NCBI RefSeq assembly: GCF_027409185.1
Contig: NC_084463.1
Coordinates: forward strand, 162,541,869-162,605,868
DNA: 64,000 bases
Reading direction: 5' to 3'
DNA from: Cynocephalus volans
Lineage: Eukaryota > Chordata > Mammalia > Dermoptera > Cynocephalidae
The notes under the pieces were generated by a model. The model made no database searches. It saw only the letters and a program-made list of their open reading frames with translations, and was not told the DNA's origin. Positions within the stretch are counted from its first letter, which is position 1, and each line of letters begins with the position of its first letter. This document shows positions 1 to 19,260 of this stretch, one piece after another. The position numbers and the translations under genes were made by a program.

Positions 1-2721
1 TGGGCCGCGCCGCGCCCCGGGCCGGGGGCCGAGGAGGTGGCGGCCGCGCCGCTCGTGGAGACCATGCTCCGGCGCTCCGCGCGCTGCCTGATGGAGGGCA
101 GGCAGCTGCTGCTGGTGGGCGCGGGCAGCGTCAGCAAGAAGTTCGTGTGGCAGGCGGCGCGCGACTACGGGCTCAAGGTGGGCGGGGCGCGGGGCGGGGC
201 CTCAAGCTCCAGCCTGAGTGGTGGAGGCGGGACCGCGGGGCGGGGCCTGGAGCCAAGGCGCTCAGGGGTGGGTGGGTGGGGCTTGGGGCGGGGCCAGCAG
301 CCCTAGGGGCGGGGCCTTCCCGGGGCGCCAATGCGCAGGCGCAGGGTCGGGACCCGCTGTCCCGCCGGGGTTAGGGGACTAAGCTCGTTCTGGCCCTGCC
401 AAGTGTGAGAGGCCCCTCGGAAGGGCACGGATCCCTCCGCCGAAAGAGGAGCAGAAGAGCCCAGTATAAATAGGCTGGGGACTGGGGGCCAGGGGCCAGG
501 GGCGGCGTTTACGGTTAGCGCCAGAGACGGAGCCGGGCTGGGTCCTTGAATGCCAGGCTAAGGAGCCTGGCTTTATCCAGGGGAAAGGGCTGGCCCTTTG
601 AGGTTGAACTGGCACTTGGCACCCAGGGTCCGCGGAGGGTGCTGGGGAGCAGCTTACAGATCCCAAATCAAGTTCTCAGCAGTGGCCCCACCTTACAGAA
701 TCTGCAGCAAGCCAGGCGGGTAGACATTATCCCCATTGAACAGATAAGAAAACTGAGGCCTTCTCAGGCTGGCCCTAATCTACCCCTCCTCCCCTCGCTC
801 TCTCCCCCTCTCCCCACTTCTCCTGGGGTATGCCACCTGCGCTCCCAGCCTTGCACACTGTGTTCTCCAGCTGGGATGTCACTCCACTCCTGATGTCAAG
901 TGTTACAATGCAAACAGCCATCCTCCCGTCCCTCTTCAGTGGCTGCCTCTGCCCTGGGTACCAGTGGGCAGTGGGCTTTGGCATTCCATGTCCTCACTGG
1001 ATTCCTCCATGGGTACCTCCCAGTGTCAGAACACATGGAGCGAATAACGGCCTGTCCTGAGCCCCAACCCCGGTTGCAGAGAGAGGCCCTGGGCAGTGAG
1101 GCTGCCGGTGGGAATGAGCCTCCTGAGTGCTCTCTCAGCCTCCCCTCTGCACTCCAGCCCACTGCCACCCAGATCATGCCCTTTTCCTCCTGCAGCCGTC
1201 TTTCCTAGCCTCTCCTTTCCTCTGCTGGCTCTTGTTCTTCAGCTCCCAGTTTAAGCATTGCCTCCTCCAGGGCGCCTTTTCTCTCCTGCAAGCGAGATTG
1301 GGTGTCCCACCTCCACACCTTCCATTTATTCAATTGGTCATTAACAAATACTTATTGAGCACACCTAGTGTTTGTGAGCCGTCTCCCCTGAGGGCTGGGA
1401 CCACCACGTCCTACACCCCATCCTATCTCCCCAGGGCACAGCAGGTGCTTGCACCAGCTGACCTGGGTGTGTCATCCTCCTGTGGTTTCTGCAGCTGCAC
1501 CTGGTGGAGTCAGACCCTAACCACTTTGCATCCCAGCTGGTGCAAACCTTCATTCACTTTGACACGACGGAGCACCGGAGGGATGAAGAGAACGCACGGC
1601 TGCTGGCAGAGCTGGTGCGAGCACGTGGCCTGCAGCTAGATGGCTGTTTCTCCTACTGGGACGACTGCCTGGTGCTCACAGCCATGCTCTGCCAGGAGTT
1701 GGGTCTGCCCTGCAGTCCCCCGGCTGCTATGCGCCTGGCCAAGCAGAAGAGCCGCACCCAACTGCACCTGCTGGGCTGCCATGGCCCGCCTTGGCCTGCG
1801 CCCTCCCTCCATGCTGTGCCCTGCTGCCCGCTGGAGAGTGAAGCTGACGTGGAGAGGGCTGTCCACCAGGTACCCCTGCCAGGCGTCATGAAGCTGGAGT
1901 TTGGGGCAGGTGCAGTGGGTGTGCGGCTGGTGGAGGATGCGCCACAGTGCCACGAACACTTTTCCCGGATTGCCCGCGACTTGCAGGGGGAGGCTGACTA
2001 CCCGGGCATCGGGCTGGGCTGGGGCAATGCCATGCTGCTGATGGAGTTTGTAGAAGGCACTGAGCACGATGTAGACCTGGTGGTGTTCGGCGGGCGGCTG
2101 CTGGCTGCCTTTGTCTCTGACAATGGCCCCACAAGACTGCCTGGCTTCACTGAGACGGCAGCCTGCATGCCCACTGGGCTGGCACCAGAGCAGGAGGCAC
2201 AGATGGTGCAGGCAGCCTTCCGCTGCTGCCTGGGCTGCGGGCTGCTTGATGGGGTCTTTAATGTGGAGCTCAAGCTAACTGGGGCTGGGCCTCGGCTCAT
2301 TGAGATCAATCCCCGCATGGGTGGCTTCTATCTACGTGACTGGATCCTGGAGCTGTATGGTGTGGACCTGCTGCTGGCTGCTGCTATGGTGGCCTGCGGT
2401 CTGCGTCCCGCCCTGCCCACCCACCCACGTGCCCGTGGCCACCTGATGGGCATCATGTGCCTGGTATCCCAGCACCAGCAGATGCTGAGTTCTACCACCA
2501 ACCGGGAGACCCTGCAGGCTCTGCAGGAACAGGGCCTGCTGCGCCTCAATCTGCTGGAGGAGACCCTGGTGCCTGGCGAATACGAGGAGCCCTACTGTAG
2601 TGTGGCCTGTGCGGGGTCCAGCTCCGCTGAGGCCCGCCTCCGCCTGCTGGGACTCTGCCAGGGTCTGGGCATTGACGGGCCCAACTACCCTGTTGCCTAC
2701 TTTCTGTCTCACTTCAAATAG
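1..2721 (+). CDS. CARNS1: Carnosine synthase 1, 3' part (last two exons)
   Basis: This is the C-terminal half of the cytosolic ATP-grasp ligase that joins beta-alanine (or GABA) to L-histidine to make carnosine or homocarnosine. The window opens inside an exon. Coding runs from 1 to 177 in frame 1, then a GT donor, and resumes at 1495 after a CAG acceptor, ending with TAG at 2719-2721. That gives 59 + 408 = 467 residues with no stops; the rest of the roughly 830-950 residue protein lies to the left. The ATP-grasp active-site strand is visible as FNVELKLTGAGPRLIEINPR, whose acidic and Asn residues bind metal-ATP, at about 2257-2316. The ending SHFK matches the human protein as I remember it. 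The last exon is long (1227 bp), as in other mammals. Identity is very sure; the true gene start is not visible. Confidence 0.97.
178..1494 (+). other. CARNS1 last intron
   Basis: This intron is non-coding. The first 250 bases are CpG-rich and continue the GC-rich exon. Around 715-775 there is a MIR fragment in minus orientation, recognised by the antisense of the tail that reads as a degenerate TGAGGAAACTGAGGC. Pyrimidine-rich text at about 1140-1310 and a short ATTCAATTGGTCATTAACAA block at about 1328 look like old L2 fragments. No supported gene. Confidence 0.5.
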
Positions 2722-3725
2722 CACTGGGGCCGGGGGCAGGGACGAAGTGCTGGGGAGAGGAGCTGTAGTGCCCTCTGCTCCCTGGTGCTCCCTGCCCCTC
2801 TCTCTATGGCCCCACCCCAGCCCCGGCCTGGCCCACTCCAATGCTCAGGTCTATTTCAGAGTGGTAGGGCCATTTTGACACCAAAGGCTTCCTGGGCTCA
2901 AGCGCCACAAAAGCAAATATCTGGGGGCTGCCGGGCCCTCTTGCTCTCTCAAAGGCCCCAGCCCACCCCATGGCTGCCCCAGGACTCTAGCCTTGGAGAA
3001 GTGACAACAGCTGCACACACATACTGCTGCCCCCACTCCCCACCCCAGGTGGAAGTGAATTCAAACCCAGCCCCTCTCCCCACCCCTCCAGGTCTGTCTC
3101 TCTTTCTGCCACTTATAGGAGAAGAGAACTGGGGAAGGGGGGCCTCTGGTCTTGGATGAATCCCAGGAAAACCTGAGACTACAGCCTTTGTCTTCCTCTT
3201 ACCCAAATCCCAGGATAGTTCTAGAGCCTGCTGAAAACCTTGGCAGTGCCCTGCCGCTTCTCCGGCAGTACAAGGAAGTGACCTGTGGTCAGCAGTGTCA
3301 TCTCCTCTCACACCTCCAGGCAGACACTATTGCCCCCATTCTACAGGTGAGGGAACAGGTTCAGAGAGGAAAAATTACTGCCCCAAGGTCATACCACAGT
3401 GGATGGAGGGTTGTGGGACATGATGCAAGGTCCAGGTTTTCACTTTTATTAAGTCTTACATGTGCACTCAGCTTCTAAGCCCCCCTCACCTCCCTGCCCT
3501 CATCCATAAGTGGCCCTGAATACCTCCCTCCTGTGCACCATGCACGTTTTCCACCAAACTTCAGTGCTTTGGCCCCTGTCACACCTAACTAGCATTGGCT
3601 GATGAGAGTCTACACTACCTAATTCAGGGAAGGCTGCTTTAGGAACTCCTGCCTCTGCACAGCACAGGGGCTGTGGACAGCAACCAAGCATCCCTCCCCA
3701 AATAAAGGTTTACAGACTAGTGAAG
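2722..3725 (+). other. CARNS1: CARNS1 3' UTR
   Basis: The untranslated tail runs from the TAG at 2719 to a canonical AATAAA at 3701-3706, so cleavage is expected near 3720-3730. A degraded MIR in minus orientation lies at about 3300-3425. The length of about 1 kb is inferred only from the poly(A) hexamer. Confidence 0.65.
3701..3706 (+). terminator. CARNS1: CARNS1 poly(A) signal AATAAA
   Basis: This canonical hexamer is the first one downstream of the CARNS1 stop codon. It is followed by GT-rich sequence (tgaagtgtctgg) at 3721 onward, which suits a downstream element. Confidence 0.7.
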
Positions 3726-4157
3726 TGTCTGGAGTCTGAGATAGGTTCCCTCAACTGGACAACTCCTCCAAGGCTCAGCTTGGGGGGGAGAGGGGAGGGA
3801 AGTGAGGGTAGGTGATGCCTGGAGCATCTGGAGCTAAGGGAAAAGCACGCCACTGGCCAGGCCTCTGGGTTGACCTTCAGTAGGGGCCTTCCCTACACCA
3901 CATCAGGGCCCAAACCTGAGGATCTCCTTTGGTGGAATTACAGCCAGAACGCCACATCCAACCAGATAACCCTCTACCAGGCTGGAGACCCCTAAGTTCT
4001 GTCCATCTGAGTTTGTACCCAGCCTCCCCTGTGCAGCTGGAATACACATCTAGACAGCTTCCAACAATCAGAACTCACACCCAAGGCCTGGTCTGGCCCC
4101 AATTCACCCCCAGAGCCACATGAGACAAGAATCCATGACCAATCTAAAGTCATAGAC

Positions 4158-4338
4158 GATGGGGCTGGCTCGTGGCTCACTTGGGAGAGTGCGGTGCTGA
4201 TAACACCAAGGCCATGGGTTCGGATCCTATATAGGGATGGCTGGCTGGTTGGCTCACTTGGGAGAGTGTGGTGCTGACAACACCAAGTCAAGGGTTAAGA
4301 TTCCCTTACCGGTCATCTTTTTAGAAAAAATAAAAATG
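4158..4338 (+). repeat. Dimeric tRNA-Ile-derived SINE (CYN-like), perfect 11-bp TSD
   Basis: Two tandem tRNA-like units are each headed by a GGCTCACTTGGGAGAG A-box region. The first carries a GGTTCGGATCC B box and an anticodon-loop-like GCTGATAAC, matching tRNA-Ile(GAT). The second unit ends ACCGGTCATCTTTTTAG plus an A-rich tail. The 11-bp direct repeats AAGTCATAGAC at 4147-4157 and 4339-4349 are identical, so this is a clean retrotransposition product and probably fairly young. It sits between CARNS1 and RPS6KB2. Confidence 0.85.
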
Positions 4339-4386
4339 AAGTCATAGACAAGGTCTGGAGTCTTTATTCTTTCAATAAAGCTTTGC

Positions 4387-4481
4387 TTTTTTTTTTTTGA
4401 GGCTGGCTGTACAGGGATGGAAGCCTGGACCTCGGTGTTATCAGCACAAGGATCTAACCAACTGAGCCAACCGGCCAGCCT
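4387..4481 (-). repeat. Monomeric tRNA-Ile-derived SINE, minus strand
   Basis: A poly(T) run at 4387-4398 is followed by the reverse complement of one tRNA-Ile-like unit (TTATCAGCACAAGG, then CCAACTGAGCCAACCGGCC). Its A box is closer to the parent tRNA than that of the dimers, so it may belong to an older monomer subfamily. Confidence 0.75.
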
Positions 4482-4487
4482 CAACAG

Positions 4488-4650
4488 TTTTGTTAAGTGC
4501 TTATTCTGTACCAGGCGGCCAAATTACTAAATGTGCTCAAATTGACAACTGAGTTTGCCCATATTTACAGGTGGATCAATGAGCCCCAAAATCTTTAGGG
4601 CAAGGAACTGGCAATAGAACCCGGCAGTGAGCTGGTCACCCAGTAAATGC
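4488..4650 (-). repeat. Ancient MIR-like fragment
   Basis: The segments AGTGCTTATTCTGTACCAGG, TTTACAGGTGGATCAATGAG and GGCAAGGAACTGGCAATAGA follow the order of antisense MIR with heavy divergence. This is a weak call. Confidence 0.4.
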
Positions 4651-4959
4651 TTTGACCCGCAGAGTCTTCGAGCCAGAGGCACGTTAGGGAGGCCCTGATG
4701 CAGCCGCTTTCCTTTCAGGAGCGAGTAGGGAGGAGGGCGACCTGCCCCTCGCCACCCAGCCAGCCTGGCAGCACACGTCTCCAACAGGTCTGGGGATTGC
4801 ATTTACACTCAAACCTGCATGCACTTCCCACTCTGACCCATCCAAACTCAAGCTCTCCCCAGAGCCATCCGCTTCTGTCCAGTGCTGACCCTGGGGAGCA
4901 GTGCTGGGAAGCCAGAGGGGCCCTCCGAAGAGGGTTCCGCAGGCTGAAGTGTGGGCTTC

Positions 4960-5176
4960 CCTGCACTCTGGGACTACAACTCCCGATACGCCTTGCGACG
5001 GACGCCATCTTTTCTCTCTTGTGGGTTAATCGGCCTACCGGAGAGTGAGCAAAGTCATTGCGTCATCGGCGCGCGCGGCTGTCGTCGCGGGATGATAACG
5101 TACATGCCCGGGCCTGGGACTGTCAGTCAGAGCGCGGCCAGGTACGGGCCGAGGGGCCCGCGGGGCCGGCGCCGCC
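4960..5176 (+). promoter_or_regulatory. RPS6KB2: RPS6KB2 CpG-rich promoter with ZNF143, YY1 and C/EBP-ATF motifs
   Basis: Upstream of the RPS6KB2 ATG the sequence becomes CpG-rich and has no TATA box. ACTACAACTCCCGATACGCC followed by TTGCG (4973-4997) resembles the ZNF143/SBS core. GCCATCTTT (5003-5011) is a YY1 site on the minus strand. ATTGCGTCATC (5058-5068) reads GATGACGCAAT on the other strand, a hybrid C/EBP-ATF element. Such a set is typical of housekeeping promoters. Factor binding is inferred from motifs only. Confidence 0.65.
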
Positions 5177-10337
<5,161 letters not shown>

Positions 10338-10531
10338 GAGGATGGGTAGGGATGAGGGCAGCTGGACCCTGGGCCAGTTCCAGAGACCTGGGGTTGTGTT
10401 TGGGGTATGGGAGTGTCCTTGTCGAGGGTGGCTGTGCCCTGGAATCATGAGTGTGGAGAGTTACAGGCTATGGCTGCTGGTGGAGGGGCCACCACCCACC
10501 TGGCCTCCTGCATCCATCTGTGCCCGTGGAC

Positions 10532-10537
10532 ATTAAA
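10532..10537 (+). terminator. RPS6KB2: RPS6KB2 poly(A) signal ATTAAA
   Basis: This common variant hexamer lies 195 bases after the RPS6KB2 TAG at 10335-10337. It lies about 135 bases from the PTPRCAP poly(A) signal on the opposite strand, so the two 3' ends nearly touch. Confidence 0.75.
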
Positions 10538-10669
10538 GGATTGAATCATGACACCAACCTGGCTCTTCTGCTGGACTTTGGGGGCAGGAGTGGGTGGGGT
10601 TGTGCCAGGACGAGTCCCTGCATAAGGAGGCGAGGGGTCGCTACAGGACACACTGCAGGGATGGGGGGG

Positions 10670-10675
10670 TTTATT
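10670..10675 (-). terminator. PTPRCAP: PTPRCAP poly(A) signal AATAAA
   Basis: TTTATT on the plus strand reads AATAAA on the minus strand, 182 bases beyond the PTPRCAP stop codon. Confidence 0.75.
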
Positions 10676-10856
10676 TCAAATAGCTGCCCAATGCCCATGG
10701 GGATGGGGATGGAGATGCACAGACTTGGTAACCAGTGGGGGTGACAGTCTGAAGGGCTCCATGTGGGGGTTGGGGGCTGTGTCCAGCCATGGTAGCGTGG
10801 GAAGCAGGGGCACAGTGAGTGAGTGGCCGTGGCAAGATGGGACACCAAGGCTGGCC

Positions 10857-12730
10857 CTATAGTGCAGTGACATGGAGGCCTTGGCCTCCAGCTGCCCCAG
10901 TGCTGTCGTCCCAGGCTGCGCTGCCAGAAAAGGCATGTAGGTCACTCAGCAGGGCCTCGGCACTGCCCCCTGAGCCCGCTGGCCCCTGGGAGCCCAGGCC
11001 CAGGCCCCCTTCGGAATCACTGTTGTGTGCGTCCTCAGCCTGCTCCGGGGTCCGCTCTGGGCTGGGCCCCTCTCCGCACTGCTGCACGCCCTCCCGGGCT
11101 TCGGCCACCCGCAGGCCACCATCCATAATGTAGTCGTCTTCTGCCTCCTGCTCATCCTCCTGCTGCTCTGGGTCGTTGTCTGGTGACCCCTGCTCAGCCC
11201 GGGTCTGCAGCCAGCGGCCTGGGGGGCTGGCCCAGAGCAGGCGGCAGGTGCGTTGCCACAGCGCAGCCCCCAGGCGGACTGGGTGGTAGTAGCCCCCTGA
11301 GTCCCGGCTGAGGCGGCACCAGGCCAGAGCCAGGCCAGTGGCCAGTAGCAGGAGCAGCAGCAGCAGCAGGACAACAGTGACAGAGCTGGAGCCCACGCCG
11401 TGGTTGGCGCCACCTGAGCCCAGAGCCCCTGGCAGGGCCAGCAGCATCCCGAGCCCTAGGGCACAGGGCAGAGCCTACAGGGAGACAGGCGGGGCTCATC
11501 ACCCAGGATGCGGGCCAGCGGGGGACAGGCTGCATGACCGAGATCGCTTTCCTTTCCTCTCTGAGTGCATCCATCTTTGGGTGCCTCTCAGGCACATGGG
11601 GACAGTCAAGCAGTAAGGCCCAAGTCCTTATTTGGTCAACCAGGCCCTGGTCCTGTGAGACCAGCCCCCCCACCCCCTGCCCTCCTCCCACCCGTCGCTG
11701 CATTCCCTCCTACTGCAGCAAGCCTCTGCTGCTGGCGCCTTTGCATGGCCATCCCTCTGCCCGGATGCTCCCTCCCTGAGAGCCACACGCTCCCCTTGGC
11801 TCCAGTCACCTCGGTGAGGCCTAACGTGACTGAGCTCATGTTTGTTACCGCAGCCCACCCCACCCGACACTCAATGCTTCCTAACCTGCTCCACTTTCCC
11901 CTCCCAGGACACCTCACACAGGAGATAAGTGCACTTATTTTTTGTTTATCGTCTTATCTCCCCCACTGGAATGAGCTGCAGAAAGGAAGGGGCTTTTCTG
12001 GGGTGAAGCACCTAAAAGAAACCCAAAAAAACCTGGCACATAGTAGGTGCTCAATAAATATTGGTTGAATATGTCCTGACTCTGCCTGCCTGGGGTGGGG
12101 GGTAGGGGGGTGTGGGAGGAGATGGAAGGGAGGGGAGGCCCGGGATGGAGGGGCCTGGACCACCCTGAAGCAACGGCTCATCCTCTCCTGGCCGGGTCCC
12201 AGGATGGGGGTCCCTGAGGCCCCTCCTCCCCCCTAGCTACGGGGCTGCCCCAGCTGCAGGTTTCTGTTCAACTCCGTCCCTGAGGGCCTCAGGGTGCAGG
12301 GCCGGGGGCTGGGGAGGCGGGTGCAGCTGCCAGAGGAAGCCTGCGGTCGGGTCGGTCTGCGGAGCGGCAGGTGGAGGGTGTGGGGGAGGGGTGGGAGGCA
12401 CAAGCCAGCGTCCCCACCCCACCCTGGGCTGCACGCCCAGGCCCCAGCGCGTGAGTGGAGCTGTGCCTTCTGCCCGAGCTCTGGCTCACAAGAGAAGGTG
12501 AGGGTCTATCCCAGGGATTGTGAAGGAGATGCTGGGGACCACCTCTGAGCCCTGGGGAGCCCAGCTGAGGTGAGGAGGAAGGCCTGGTTTCCGCCCATGC
12601 TCATCCTGGCCTGTCTGGCCCCGGCCCCCAGTGGAGGGATCCTTCCTTAGCCCCCGGGGCCCAGACACTCCAGCACTGACCTCCTGCGGCCCCCACCCCA
12701 AGAACCCAGTGGGCCCCCAGTGCTCACCAT
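10857..12730 (-). CDS. PTPRCAP: Protein tyrosine phosphatase receptor type C-associated protein (CD45-AP)
   Basis: Small lymphocyte membrane protein that binds CD45 through its transmembrane segment. The coding sequence is split right after the start codon: ATG at 12730-12728 followed directly by GTGAGC, then the rest at 11474-10857 after a TAG acceptor. The product is 206 aa, the same as human. Residues 1-20 look like a signal peptide (MALPCALGLGMLLALPGALG). Residues 33-53 are the transmembrane helix with nine Leu in a row. The rest is an acidic cytoplasmic tail rich in Glu, Asp and Gly, ending GGQGLHVTAL. The gene is tail to tail with RPS6KB2 and lies downstream of CORO1B on the same strand. 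The ATG exon is assigned from the perfect donor and frame fit; transcript evidence would settle it. Confidence 0.94.
11475..12727 (-). other. PTPRCAP intron 1 with L2 relic
   Basis: This non-coding intron holds an L2 LINE 3' fragment in plus orientation at about 11660-12070. It shows CTCCCTCCCTGAGAGCCACA-like text and ends with the diagnostic CACATAGTAGGTGCTCAATA followed by AATATTGGTTGAAT. The remainder (12080-12720) is GC-rich single-copy sequence with no supported gene. Confidence 0.6.
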
Positions 12731-12860
12731 GGGTCCACAGGCCTCCGCGCTGGGCGCCCACCTCCAGCCCTGGCTGTGTTGAGCGAGAAGTGAGCTCTCG
12801 AGCTCTCACTGCAGCGAGGGGTTTCCGACGCTTCCGTTTCCTGCCTGCGACACCCCACCC
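12731..12860 (-). promoter_or_regulatory. PTPRCAP: PTPRCAP proximal promoter/5' UTR with three GGAA cores
   Basis: Immediately upstream of the PTPRCAP ATG exon, minus-strand sequence CAGGAAACGGAAGCGTCGGAA (12844-12824) has three GGAA cores about 8-10 bases apart. This is the form bound by ETS and NFAT factors, which fits a lymphoid gene. There is no TATA box. Binding is inferred. Confidence 0.5.
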
Positions 12861-13195
12861 ACTCCTCACTGCCACCTGCCACCGCACCGTGCTGGGGCTT
12901 TGGCTTCTCAGGACCACCCTCTTAGGACTGTCTGGATGCAGCTTGGGCTGCGGGGCCGAGAGGAACTGGGCGCCCAGCTCAAAGCAGGACACGGCCCTGG
13001 ACATGGCCACAGGTCTTCTGCTTCAGCTTCCCTTCCTCACAATTTCGGAGAGAAACGACTACAGGGCTTTTCGGGGCCCCCAGAACTTTCTCATGTTTGT
13101 GATTCCTGTGGCCTCATCTGTTCCCACATTTCCAGACTTCCTTTCAAGCCCCACCCTTGCAGCAGCACGTCAAACCTGGCTTTTAGAAAGAGAAT

Positions 13196-13201
13196 TTTAT
13201 T
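13196..13201 (-). terminator. CORO1B: CORO1B poly(A) signal AATAAA
   Basis: TTTATT on the plus strand lies 314 bases past the CORO1B stop on the minus strand. It is only about 350-450 bases upstream of the likely PTPRCAP start site. Confidence 0.75.
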
Positions 13202-13514
13202 TGGAATGAAAATATAGAGCCCATCCCTTGCACTGCTTCCTTTGGGGAGGGAGCAGAGGGCTGGGCGGGGGTGGCGGAGATGGTCCCTCAGAGAACAAGC
13301 AAGCTTGCCTTGGTACAAAAATCCTCCTCAGTAACAATGACGAAAGCCAGGTGGTGGCTCTGGACTGGGGCCCAGGATAGGTTGGGTGTGAACTGGCCCC
13401 TGATCTGCCCCAGAGGCCCACCGGGAGGTGTGACCTGCCAGCAGAAGCCGAGTGAGAAGGGGGTGGAGGAGCAGGTGGCAGCGTGGGGGAAGTGGTGTCC
13501 ACGGGCGGGTGGTC

Positions 13515-17944
<4,430 letters not shown>

Positions 17945-18389
17945 TCAGTTCGGCCCACCCCAACAACCCTCAGCCTCCCAGGACTGCTGCATAGGGAAGT
18001 GGGGAGGGTTCAACTGGGAGCCTGGTCTCATAACGCCTGGGTCTCAGTTTCCCCAGTTACAGAATGGGATCACAGGTGCAGACCCTGGCTGCCTCCTCCA
18101 GGTGGAGATCTGGAAAGGTAAATGCACCTGCCCGGCCCTGGCCACCGCTGAGTCCCGAGGGTCTTTGTAGGGATCTACGTGGCCCCTCCCTGGCTCTGGT
18201 ATCGGGGTGGGGGACAGGAGGTAGAAGGCGCCCAAGCCCGGAAAGCTCAGCCCTCCTGCAGGCCCCAGCCAGTTCGGAGCAGCCTCTTTCCTGCCCAGGG
18301 ATTTGGACGCTGGGTGATGGGGAGGACGGCGGGAGGCTTTTCCTGAGGTCTCCCTGCTGTCGGGCCGAGCTGGGTCCCGGTTCTGAGTC

Positions 18390-19260
18390 CCAGGGAATGT
18401 GCAGGGAGCTGCAGGCAGCCCCAGCCCGGCCCCGCGGGGCATCCCAGAGCGGGGTCCAGGTGAACCAGCAGCCCACCTTCCAGGGAGCGCGGCCAGGAGG
18501 AGCTGCGACTGAGGGTGGGGCGCGGCGGAGGGGAAGGGCCCCCGGACTCGCGACCCCCACCCCAGCCGCCCGCCGCTCGGCCCCCGCAGCCCTGCCCGCG
18601 TCCCCGGCCCCGGCCCCGCCGCGCTCACCGGGGACGCCGGGGGCTGCGGCACCGGCCTCGGGCGGCTCCGGATCCCGACCTCTGGGAAGCAGGAAGCGGG
18701 AATCAGGAAGTGACCGAGGAGCCGGGGCGGGGGCGGGGCGGGGTCACGCGCGGAGGGGGCGGGGCGGGGTCACGCGCGGAGGGGGCGGGGCGGGGCGCGG
18801 ACACGCGCGGAGCGGGCGGGGCGGGAGGCCGAGCGGCGCCGGGGCTGGGGCCGGGGGCGCCGGGTCGGCGGTGGGGCCCGCGGAGGGGCCGTAGGCGCAG
18901 AGGCCGCCCCGCCGCCCACCCCGGGCCCCTTCCCGTCCCGCTCCCGGTCGCGGAGTCCGCAGGAGCCGCGGGGGTCGGGGAAGCCGCCCTCCCGTTCCTT
19001 CACCCAAACGCGCGCCCCGGGGCCCCCGGCCCCGCCCCCACCCCCGGCCGACTCCGGAATGCGGCGTCCCCAGGGACGGTTGACACGTTCGCGAGCCTCT
19101 TTCTAAGCTGTGAGAGGACGTGCCCGTGGCCAGCGTTGCGCTGTGTTAGGGGCGGGCGGGGGCCACTCTTCGGTGAACGCCCGCCTCCTGCCGTCCTGCC
19201 CGGCCTCCTTAAACCCCGGAGCGCGGCGTGGCCCACGGGTTCCCTCGCACCTTCCTTCCC
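18390..19260 (-). promoter_or_regulatory. CORO1B: CORO1B CpG island, first exon and GC-box tandem repeat
   Basis: Dense CpG sequence with several GGGGCGGGG Sp1 boxes. The probable non-coding first exon ends at 18629 with donor GTGAGCGCGG (minus strand). An exact 26-bp tandem repeat occupies 18729-18754 and 18755-18780, with a third diverged copy at 18781-18811. Each unit carries one GC box and one TCACGCGCGG segment. The transcription start is inferred to be near 18680-18720. Confidence 0.7.

Noticed and set aside
18064-18894. 276-codon and overlapping 266-codon plus-strand frames at the CORO1B promoter
   Set aside because: Two different frames are open over the same CpG island, a sign of base composition and not coding.
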